DNA of 38,378 nucleotides. Source: DASPOF01 sp035626155. GTDB taxonomy: Bacteria; Desulfobacterota; Binatia; Binatales; Binataceae. Both the position numbers and the translations under genes were made by a program. The stretch covers positions 1 through 38,378 of the forward strand of contig DASPOF010000016.1 in the NCBI GenBank assembly GCA_035626155.1, given 5' to 3'. Every line of letters starts with the position of its first letter. Positions within the stretch are counted from its first letter, which is position 1. Below, piece by piece: positions 32,004-38,378 of the stretch. The notes under the pieces are model-generated. The model did no database searches and was not told where the DNA came from. It saw only the letters and a list, made by a program, of their open reading frames with translations.

Positions 32004-34271
32004 ATGGCCTCACAACCGAACATCTCCGCAAATAGCACGGTCCGCCAACATGGGCCCCTCGCGGTGGGCTACAGCCTGATGATTGGCGCCACGATCGTGA
32101 TTTTCATGCTGATACAGTCGTGGGGCGAAACGATGACCGCGGCGGCCGCGCCTGTCGCGACGGCTGGACACGCGGCGGCGTATGCCGGTGCGGTTGGCCA
32201 CGTGCTTCTCGCGCTCCTGGTCATAATCGCGCTTGCGCGCGTGCTGGGAAAAGCATTTCGCCTGCTTCACCAGCCGCCGGTGATCGGGGAAATAATCGCG
32301 GGCATTCTGCTCGGTCCGTCATTTCTCGCCCGCGTAACTCCGGGCGTCTCTGCCTATTTGCTTCCCGCGTCGATCGCCCCGTTCCTCAACGTGCTGTCGC
32401 AGGTCGGAGTGGTGCTGTACATGTTCCTGGTCGGGCTCGACCTCGACCCGGCGCTGCTTCGCCGCAGAGGTCACGCTGCGATCGCGATTTCGCATGCGAG
32501 CATAATCGCGCCGTTTCTCCTGGGCGCCGCGGTTTCGCTGCTGCTCTACCCGCGGATGGCGACTGCGGGGGTGCGCTTCACATCGTTCGCGCTGTTCCTC
32601 GGCGTCTCGATGTCGGTGACCGCGTTTCCCGTCCTCGCGCGAATCCTCACGGACCGCGGAATCCACAAAACTCGGATGGGCGCGATCGCGCTGACCTGCG
32701 CCGCGGTCGATGACGTGACGGCGTGGTGCATGCTCGCGTTCGTGGTCGCGATAATTCAGTCGCGCACGGCCGGATTCGTGACGACTTTCGGCGGAGCGCT
32801 GGCGTTCGTGGCGGTGACCTTTCTCGTCGTGAGGCCGCTGATGGTGCGCCTCACGCTGGTCTACGGAAATCGCGGCAGACTGACGCAGGGCCTGATGGCG
32901 GTCGTGTTCGTTGTGCTGCTGCTGTCGGCGTGGGCCACCGACCTGATCGGCATCCACCCCGTCTTTGGCGCTTTCGCGCTCGGCGCGATGATCCCGCATG
33001 ACAGCGGCCTTGCGCGCGATCTTACGGACCGCCTCGAAGACCTGCTGGTGGTGCTGCTGCTCCCCGCGTTCTTTGCATATACCGGATTGCGGACGCAGAT
33101 CGGCCTCGTGAGCGGCTCCGAGCAATGGATGCTCTGCGCGTTGATCATCCTGGCAGCATCGGCGGGAAAGTTCGGCGGCAGCGCGATTGCCGCGCGGCTG
33201 ACCGGCCTTGGATGGCGTGACGCATCGGCGCTCGGCGTGCTGATGAACACGCGCGGACTGGTCGAGCTGATCGTGCTCAACATCGGGCTCGATTTCGGGG
33301 TCATCTCGCCGACCGTGTTCGCGATGCTGGTGATGATGGCGCTCGTCACCACGCTCTCGACCACGCCCGTGCTCGACCTCATTTCCAGCGAGCTGACCGA
33401 GGACCGCAGCGCGCGGGCCAGCGCGCCAGGCACGGGAGTCTCAGAAACCCGGCGGCAACCGATGCTGGTCGCAGTATCGAATCCGCGCGGGATGACATCG
33501 CTGCTCGATGTAGCGGCTCAAGCGACCGAGCCCGAAACTCCTGCGCCGGTGGTTCTCTCGCTAGTTCGCCGGCCGCCGGGCGGAGTCCGATCCGGGCTTC
33601 GCGAGATGGACCAACGGGTGCCTCCGCGCGCGCCGATTCTGGTCTCGGCGATCGAGCATGCGCAGCACAACGGTGCGACGATCAAGACTATGTCGAGATG
33701 GACCGACAACCCCGCCCGCGACATCATCCAGTCGGCGCTCGATGTGGGCGCCGGATGGATACTGATTGGCTTCCATAAGCCGGCGTTCGGCACGGACGAA
33801 ATGGGAGGCACGGTGCGAACCGTTTTCGGACGCGCGCGCGCGCTGCCGATCCACGTCGGCGTGGTCACGCGAGGGGAACCGGGGCGAATCGACCGCATCT
33901 TCGCGCTGGTCGACAACACCACGGACGGCCGCGCGGCACTCGACCTCGGATCGCGCATCGCACGGAAATCCGGAGCGAGCCTGCATGCGCTGCTCATGCC
34001 CCAGGATGGGGGCGAGCCGGAACCTGCGCTCAAGGATCTGCTGAAAGATGCGAGCCGGACGGCCGGCAAATGGCTATACACTGACGTGCTTCACGATCGG
34101 AGCCCGCGCAAGCTGATAGAGCAGACGCCGGGAAAACTCGTCATCGTGGGCAAACGGATCGTTGATGAACTCGTGCTTCCGATCAATGTCATCAGGGAGC
34201 TCGATGGCGAGCGATGCATGATCGTCGTCCAGGGCGGCAATCTCGATGGCGATTCCGCTACCGCCGACTGA
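32004..34271 (+). CDS. CPA2-family cation/H+ antiporter (CHX-like) with Usp-like C-terminal domain
   Basis: The 755-residue protein has one extra N-terminal helix, then a 12-helix CPA2 domain (about 60-450) with PPVIGEIIAGILLGPS, VVLYMFLVGLDLDP, SMSVTAFPVLARILTDRG and the antiporter core AAVDDVTAW, as in plant CHX and bacterial GerN/KefB-type exchangers. The C-terminal 300 cytoplasmic residues include TDNPARDIIQSALDVGAGWI and LVDNTTDGRAALDLGSRIAR, like a universal-stress nucleotide-binding domain. GGGGAGAGG precedes the ATG. The frame is open 1.5 kb further upstream, but that runs over the FtsX gene and is not coding. Predicted K+ or Na+/H+ exchange. Confidence 0.9.
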   Translation: MASQPNISANSTVRQHGPLAVGYSLMIGATIVIFMLIQSWGETMTAAAAPVATAGHAAAYAGAVGHVLLALLVIIALARVLGKAFRLLHQPPVIGEIIAGILLGPSFLARVTPGVSAYLLPASIAPFLNVLSQVGVVLYMFLVGLDLDPALLRRRGHAAIAISHASIIAPFLLGAAVSLLLYPRMATAGVRFTSFALFLGVSMSVTAFPVLARILTDRGIHKTRMGAIALTCAAVDDVTAWCMLAFVVAIIQSRTAGFVTTFGGALAFVAVTFLVVRPLMVRLTLVYGNRGRLTQGLMAVVFVVLLLSAWATDLIGIHPVFGAFALGAMIPHDSGLARDLTDRLEDLLVVLLLPAFFAYTGLRTQIGLVSGSEQWMLCALIILAASAGKFGGSAIAARLTGLGWRDASALGVLMNTRGLVELIVLNIGLDFGVISPTVFAMLVMMALVTTLSTTPVLDLISSELTEDRSARASAPGTGVSETRRQPMLVAVSNPRGMTSLLDVAAQATEPETPAPVVLSLVRRPPGGVRSGLREMDQRVPPRAPILVSAIEHAQHNGATIKTMSRWTDNPARDIIQSALDVGAGWILIGFHKPAFGTDEMGGTVRTVFGRARALPIHVGVVTRGEPGRIDRIFALVDNTTDGRAALDLGSRIARKSGASLHALLMPQDGGEPEPALKDLLKDASRTAGKWLYTDVLHDRSPRKLIEQTPGKLVIVGKRIVDELVLPINVIRELDGERCMIVVQGGNLDGDSATAD

Positions 34272-34278
34272 GTAACTG

Positions 34279-34339
34279 GCAGGATGTCGAGAAAAGCGCG
34301 ATCATCGCGATTCCGCCGCGCGCGGTCTCAACATCGTGG
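34279..34339. repeat. Second copy of the palindromic element, degenerate
   Basis: GCAGGATGTCGAGA and TCTCAACATCGTGG flank about 33 bases and match both arms and parts of the loop of the element at 28081-28144 (shared CAGGATGT.GAGAA.AGCG and GGTCTCAACATC). It begins 8 bp after the antiporter stop, the same gene-end position as copy 1, consistent with a terminator or REP-like role. Confidence 0.65.
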
Positions 34340-34394
34340 GTGAGAGACGGCCGCGCGATTTCAATCCGGCGCGGCGTTAGCCGCAGGGACAGGA

Positions 34395-35153
34395 ATGAGC
34401 ATCAAGAGGGAAATCAAATCGTTGGTTGAAAAGGTCACGGGCGTGCGTCTTTTCCGCAAGCTGCCGCGCGGCATCGACGTGCTCGATGACATACGCAACT
34501 ACCTCCCCGGCTTCGAGATGAAAATCATCTTCGATGTCGGCGCGAACACGGGACAGTCGGCGCAAAGCTATCTGAACAAGTTTCCGCAGGCGTCTCTGTA
34601 TTGCTTCGAACCGGTGCAATCGACTTTCGAGAAGCTTCAAGAGAGCCTGCCGGCCGGCGCGAACGTATCGACTTTCCAGATCGCGCTGGGAGCGAACACC
34701 GGGACCGGCGAGATGGTTTTGGAAGGCGATCCTGATATGCATTTTCTCCGCGGTACATGCCGCGAGGTGACCGTAGATGCCGCGACGCGGCTTGAAACCG
34801 TGAATATCGATACGCTCGACAATTTTTGCGCTACCCATAACGTCGGCCATATTGACTATCTCAAGATCGACACCGAAGGCGCAGACCTCGACGTTCTGAT
34901 CGGCGCGCAGCGGATGCTGGCCGAGCGCCGGATTGACCTGGTCGAAGTCGAGGCGGGCATGAACCCCGGCAACCAGCGGCATGTCCCCTTCGAGAAGCTC
35001 AAGAGCTTCCTGGAGAGCAGGAACTACTATCTATTTGGAATCTACGAGCAGGTGGAGGAATGGCGGACGAATAAGCCGCATCTTCGCCGGACCAACCTGG
35101 TATTCATTTCCGAGAGCGCAATAGACGCATCCCGCACCAAACCCGCCGCCTAG
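34395..35153 (+). CDS. FkbM-family methyltransferase
   Basis: The 252-residue protein has SAM motif I KIIFDVGANTGQSAQSYL, the acidic strand LYCFEPVQSTFEKLQ, a middle part ASTFQIALGAN, and the FkbM signature HIDYLKIDTEGADLDVLIGA. Such enzymes O-methylate sugars or small molecules, often in surface polysaccharide clusters, but no glycosyltransferase is nearby. The ATG follows GGGACAGG. It stands between the degenerate palindrome and the AbiE pair. Confidence 0.9.
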   Translation: MSIKREIKSLVEKVTGVRLFRKLPRGIDVLDDIRNYLPGFEMKIIFDVGANTGQSAQSYLNKFPQASLYCFEPVQSTFEKLQESLPAGANVSTFQIALGANTGTGEMVLEGDPDMHFLRGTCREVTVDAATRLETVNIDTLDNFCATHNVGHIDYLKIDTEGADLDVLIGAQRMLAERRIDLVEVEAGMNPGNQRHVPFEKLKSFLESRNYYLFGIYEQVEEWRTNKPHLRRTNLVFISESAIDASRTKPAA

Positions 35154-35260
35154 CCGCATGGCGTCCGCGAGAGATCGCGCTAGCAAGCCGGGCCGGGTTG
35201 CGGACCTTTGAAAGGCGGCCCGGGAGTCTTTCGGGCGCGCCGCTCGGATGGCATACTGGT

Positions 35261-35307
35261 GATACAAAACCTCGGACGAATTTAAGTTTTATCCGAGGAA
35301 ACGTATC
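35261..35307. promoter_or_regulatory. Nested dyad immediately upstream of AbiEi start, candidate AbiEi operator
   Basis: Outer arms GATAC / GTATC and inner arms CCTCGGA / TCCGAGG lie symmetrically (four bases between outer and inner arms on both sides, 15 in the centre), so 12 of 16 positions per half-site match. The element ends exactly at the base before the ATG at 35308. AbiEi of Streptococcus agalactiae represses its own promoter through inverted repeats, so this is the likely autoregulatory site here. Confidence 0.6.
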
Positions 35308-35928
35308 ATGCCAGCCAAACCAAAACCCGCGAAAACGCAGCAAGATCGCGCCGTCGAGCTACTGCACGAACGCGGTATGCTGCGCCTGGCCGAACTGAGA
35401 CGCCGCGGCATCACGGCGGCCACCGTCGCGCGTCTGGAGCGCCGAGGTGAAGTCGTTCGGCTTGCTCGCGGGCTTTATCAGCTTCCCGACGCCTCCCTGC
35501 ACGCGCATCATGCACTCGCAGAAGCCGCGAAGCTGGTACCCAAGGGCGTTGTCTGTCTCGTTTCCGCTCTTGCGTTCCATCAGCTCACCGATCAGGTACC
35601 CAGCCGCGTGTGGATCGCAATCGGAAGGAAGGACTGGCGCCCGAGAGGCGGCCAGCCCCCGATGAGGTTCGTACGATTTCCGCGTGAGCGCCTCCAGCGC
35701 GGAGTCGAGATCCATGAGATCGAGGGTGTGCGCGTGCCAGTTTTTGGTGCCGCGAAGACACTGGCCGATCTGTTCCGCTATCGGCGCGTGGTCGGGACTG
35801 GCATCGGCGTTGAAGGGATCCGTGAGGCGCTGCGCCAGCGAAAAGTGACGCCTGCGCAGATTTCCGAGGAAGCAAACCGGGCCGGAGTGTGGAAAGCGAT
35901 GCAGCCCTATCTGGAGGCGCTGGTGTAA
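35308..35928 (+). CDS. abiEi: AbiEi-type antitoxin/transcriptional regulator
   Basis: The 206-residue protein has an N-terminal winged-helix AbiEi_4 domain (AVELLHERGMLRLAELRRRG then ITAATVARLERRGEVVRLARGLYQLP) and the C-terminal AbiEi domain with GVVCLVSALAFHQLTDQVPS and VFGAAKTLADLFRYRRVVG. It neutralises AbiEii and represses the pair, forming a type IV toxin-antitoxin and phage-defence system. Coding abuts the AbiEii ATG without a gap. A dyad lies directly before the start. Confidence 0.9.
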   Translation: MPAKPKPAKTQQDRAVELLHERGMLRLAELRRRGITAATVARLERRGEVVRLARGLYQLPDASLHAHHALAEAAKLVPKGVVCLVSALAFHQLTDQVPSRVWIAIGRKDWRPRGGQPPMRFVRFPRERLQRGVEIHEIEGVRVPVFGAAKTLADLFRYRRVVGTGIGVEGIREALRQRKVTPAQISEEANRAGVWKAMQPYLEALV

Positions 35929-36816
35929 ATGTCCAGGCGCCGCCGCGACATCGGGGCCTCGGTTCGCGCACGCCTTCTGAGGTTCGCTCGCGAGAAGGGG
36001 CGGGCGTTCGATGTCGTCCTCACGCGCTACGTCCTTGAGCGGCTTCTTTATCGGCTCAGCCTCTCGCGGCATCGCGAGCGTTTCGCTCTTAAGGGAGCAC
36101 TGCTGATCACTGCCTGGTTTTCTGATCCGCATCGCCCCACGCGGGACGTTGATCTTCTCGGGTTCGGCGACTCATCTCCCGAAGGGATTCTGTCGGTCTT
36201 CCGCGACGTATGCGCTGTACAGGCCGATGATGGAGTTACATTCGATGTAGAAACCCTCGCGGTCGAACTAATCCGTGAGGATCTCGAATATGGTGGGCTA
36301 AGGCTTCGCCTCACAAGCAGGCTGGCCGGCGCGCGCATAGCCACCGTGATCGACGTGGGCTTTGGTGATGCCGTCGAGCCCGGCTTGGAAGAAATCGAGC
36401 TGCCAGTCTTGCTTGGCATGCCGGCGCCGCGTCTGCGTGCCTATCCGCGCGAGACCGTGATTGCAGAGAAGTTTGAGGCCATGGTCCGCCTGGGGCGCGC
36501 GAACAGCAGGATGAAAGATTTCTACGATGTGTGGATGCTCTCGAAGACGTATCGGATCGATTACGAGCGCCTCGCAAGATCCATCTCGGCTACGTTTAAT
36601 CGGCGTCGTACGGCACTGCCGGTGGACGTGCCCGATGCGCTCACTTCAGAGTTCGCCGGCGACCCGGTGAAACGCGAGCAATGGCGCGCGTTTGTGAGGG
36701 ATTTGGAAAGTGATCCGGGACCGCTCGAACGCGTGATCGAACACTTGGCGGGGTTTCTCATGCCGCACGCCGCCACGGCGCGTTCACTACTGCCCCTCAC
36801 GCGGCGGCGGATTTGA
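35929..36816 (+). CDS. abiEii: AbiEii/AbiGii-type nucleotidyltransferase toxin
   Basis: The 295-residue protein carries the DUF1814 nucleotidyltransferase core: FALKGALLITAWF (motif with Lys55-Gly56), RPTRDVDLLGFGD (Asp73 and Asp75 as metal ligands), AVELIREDLEYGGLRLRL and RETVIAEKFEAMVRLGRANSRMKDFYDVW (conserved Lys and Asp). It blocks growth, probably by modifying RNA such as tRNA acceptor ends, as shown for MenT-type relatives, when phage infection releases it from AbiEi. The last 20 bases overlap the convergent phosphatase gene. Confidence 0.9.
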   Translation: MSRRRRDIGASVRARLLRFAREKGRAFDVVLTRYVLERLLYRLSLSRHRERFALKGALLITAWFSDPHRPTRDVDLLGFGDSSPEGILSVFRDVCAVQADDGVTFDVETLAVELIREDLEYGGLRLRLTSRLAGARIATVIDVGFGDAVEPGLEEIELPVLLGMPAPRLRAYPRETVIAEKFEAMVRLGRANSRMKDFYDVWMLSKTYRIDYERLARSISATFNRRRTALPVDVPDALTSEFAGDPVKREQWRAFVRDLESDPGPLERVIEHLAGFLMPHAATARSLLPLTRRRI

Positions 36817-37630
36817 GAATCGAAAGCGCGATCTTGTGCATCCTCGCGTCGCCCGCCGCGACGACCTGGCCGCCATCGTAAGGCGAGCCGCCCGACCAGT
36901 TCGTCACGATTCCGCCAGCCGCCTCGATTATCGGGATAACCGGCTGGATATCGTAAGGCTGTAGGCTCGATTCGATCACGAGGTCGATGAAGCCCGCGGC
37001 GAGCAGGCAATACGAATAGCAATCGCCGCCGTAGCGGCGCAGCCGCGACTTCGATGCCAACTCGTGAAACGCGTCGCGCTCGGCCGGCCTCGAGAACATC
37101 GCCGGGTCGGTCGCGCACACGACCGCGTTCTCCAGCCGCGCGCATCGGCGCACCCGCAGCGGCTTGCGCTGCGAGCCGTGCCTGAATTCCGCGCCCCGGC
37201 GCGAACCGACGAACATCTCATCCGTGTACGGCTGATGCATTACTCCGACGATCGGGCGCGTCCCGTCGTTCAGGCCGATCAGGACGCCCCAATGGAGCTG
37301 CCCGATGATGAAGGCGCGAGTTCCGTCAATGGGATCGATTACCCACGTCAGGCCGTCGCTTCCTGCGGTGATGCCGTGCTCCTCGCCATGGATCGCGTGG
37401 GTGGGATAGACCCGGTGAATCTCATCGCGGATCACCCGCTCGGCCTCGCGGTCGGCGGCGGTCACCGGATCGTATCCCTTGGCGGCGGCCTTGTTGTGGA
37501 CGGCGATGCGCGATCGGAAATGGGGCAGGATCGTCTGCCCCGCGGTTTCCGCGAGATGGCTCGCGAATGCTGTGTACTCGGCGATCGTTCGATCTTTAAT
37601 CCGATCTTTAATCTGTTTAATCGTTGGCAC
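36797..37630 (-). CDS. Inositol-monophosphatase-family phosphatase, HisN-like
   Basis: The 277-residue protein has the Mg2+ motifs IHGEEHG, WVIDPIDGTRAFI (Asp99 and Asp102) and YDIQPVIPIIEAAGG, plus GGDCYSYCLLAAG typical of histidinol-phosphatase-like members. It probably dephosphorylates histidinol phosphate or an inositol phosphate. The GTG start gives MPTIKQIKDRIKDRTIAEYT, where 12 bases (ATTAAAGATCGR) are directly repeated; the real start could be later. It overlaps AbiEii tail to tail and lies 28 bp after the S1P-lyase-like stop. Confidence 0.88.
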   Translation of the reverse strand: MPTIKQIKDRIKDRTIAEYTAFASHLAETAGQTILPHFRSRIAVHNKAAAKGYDPVTAADREAERVIRDEIHRVYPTHAIHGEEHGITAGSDGLTWVIDPIDGTRAFIIGQLHWGVLIGLNDGTRPIVGVMHQPYTDEMFVGSRRGAEFRHGSQRKPLRVRRCARLENAVVCATDPAMFSRPAERDAFHELASKSRLRRYGGDCYSYCLLAAGFIDLVIESSLQPYDIQPVIPIIEAAGGIVTNWSGGSPYDGGQVVAAGDARMHKIALSILKSAAA

Positions 37631-37658
37631 GTGACATCATCCCGGACGGCGGTTCGAG

Positions 37659-38378
37659 TTAGGGCAATTCGTAGCTCGCATCGAGCCACGCCATCATCAG
37701 CTCCTCGACCATCGCGGGATTGAGCCCCGTCGCGCCGCCGCCATAGACGGCGCCGGAGCGCGGCGGTGTCGCGGGCGGATTGCGGGCGTACTCGACGCCC
37801 GCGGCGATTTCTTTGACGAAGCGCGCCGCAACACCCGGCAGCGTCTGCGGCAGCGTCACGCAGAGGTGAAAGCCCGGCGGGTTCTGGAGCCCGTTGAGGC
37901 GCCATCCGCGCTCCGAAAGAAAATCGTTGACGTGGTAGATGTCCACGGCGTCGGAGGTGAACGCGAGACAGTAGGTCGGCTTGCCGATGATCTTGAGTTC
38001 GGGGATTTTCGCGACGCCCGCCTTGATCGCATCTGCAACCTTCATGATCCGGCGCGCCGCCTTCAGGTAACCCTCCTCGCCGAGCGCGACCAGCGCGGCC
38101 CAGGTCGATGCGCTGATACCCTCGGAGCGGCTGCCGGCGAACGTTGGCGATGCGTACAGACCGCCCTGCCAGCCCGTCATCGTGAAGTGCACGCGCCGGC
38201 GCAGTGCCCGGTTCCGGTAGAGCACGACCGAAGCGCCCTTGAGCCCGTAGCCCCACTTGTGCGTATCGCACGACATCGACGTGACGCCAGGCAGCCGGAA
38301 GTCGAACACAGGAACGTCGTAGCCGAGCTTCGCGATCCAGGGCAGGATGAATCCGCCGAAGCAGCTATCGACGTGCAG
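37659..38378 (-). CDS. Sphingosine-1-phosphate-lyase-like PLP enzyme, C-terminal part, truncated by window edge
   Basis: The 239 visible residues are the C-terminal half of a group II PLP decarboxylase-family protein. HVDSCFGGFILPWIAKLG (aspartate that pairs with the cofactor ring N) is read at the right edge, then SMSCDTHKWGYGLKGASVVL with the PLP Lys, and TMTGWQGGLYASPTFAGSRS. The Asp-Thr-His-Lys-Trp/Tyr-Gly motif and KG(A/S)S are characteristic of S1P lyases and related tyrosine/glutamate decarboxylases. No start is visible; the gene begins beyond the window. Possible role in sphingolipid-like base breakdown. Confidence 0.85.
   Translation of the reverse strand: MHVDSCFGGFILPWIAKLGYDVPVFDFRLPGVTSMSCDTHKWGYGLKGASVVLYRNRALRRRVHFTMTGWQGGLYASPTFAGSRSEGISASTWAALVALGEEGYLKAARRIMKVADAIKAGVAKIPELKIIGKPTYCLAFTSDAVDIYHVNDFLSERGWRLNGLQNPPGFHLCVTLPQTLPGVAARFVKEIAAGVEYARNPPATPPRSGAVYGGGATGLNPAMVEELMMAWLDASYELP

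Overview
The window is GC-rich, densely coded bacterial chromosome with almost no intergenic space outside one accessory stretch. Its gene content fits a free-living, diderm, probably soil or sediment bacterium of deltaproteobacterial or Binatota-like affinity: lipoproteins, an outer-membrane efflux channel, paired family III CoA-transferases, SMP-30, a MaoC-type dehydratase, an alkyl-sulfatase-like hydrolase, a FkbM methyltransferase and a sphingosine-1-phosphate-lyase-like enzyme. The taxonomic placement is an inference from gene content only. No rRNA, CRISPR array, transposase or integrase was found; one tRNA gene was.

Left part (1-14.3 kb, plus strand apart from one gene). A drug/ion efflux operon enters from the left edge (RbbA-like ATPase-permease tail, YhhJ-like permease, NodT-type outer-membrane lipoprotein), then a class I polyphosphate kinase 2, an orphan HicB-like protein and, on the minus strand, a FmdB zinc ribbon. 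A complete ECF vitamin/metal-type importer follows (S component, fused double ATPase, T component), joined by overlapping stop/start codons. Next come a YciI protein and two adjacent CoA-transferases (the first lacks the usual catalytic Asp), an SMP-30 lactonase and a Xaa-Pro aminopeptidase.

Middle-left (14.3-19.8 kb, minus strand). Eight tightly packed or overlapping genes read leftward as one probable operon: a conserved protein of unknown function, SAM hydrolase, site-2-protease-like M50 protein, dCMP deaminase, HIT hydrolase, small cytochrome c lipoprotein, MaoC-type double-hotdog protein and a Cys-rich lipoprotein with a duplicated C-x6-C-x3-C-x6-C module.

Accessory region (19.8-30.7 kb). 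It starts at a tRNA-Gly(CCC) gene with a near-ideal sigma70-type promoter. The 3' half of this tRNA recurs twice downstream, which looks like serial integration or duplication at the tRNA 3' end. Between copies one and two sits a DUF433/DUF5615 toxin-antitoxin pair; between copies two and three a TPR-like gene remnant and a DUF1254 periplasmic protein. Beyond lie a LolA-like periplasmic protein, a methyltransferase, two tandem small secreted proteins of the molybdopterin-oxidoreductase fold that lack the expected Mo-ligating Cys, a Phd/PIN toxin-antitoxin pair, a 45-residue His/Tyr-rich lipoprotein, a conserved unknown protein and a metallo-beta-lactamase-fold hydrolase. Non-coding DNA is concentrated here and is rich in inverted repeats.

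Right part (30.7-38.4 kb). FtsX-type permease, CPA2/CHX-type cation/proton antiporter with a Usp-like tail, FkbM methyltransferase, a complete AbiEi/AbiEii (type IV) toxin-antitoxin or abortive-infection pair with a clear dyad just before its first codon, an inositol-monophosphatase/HisN-like phosphatase and a PLP-dependent S1P-lyase-like protein running off the right edge. A palindromic element after the 45-residue lipoprotein recurs after the antiporter gene.
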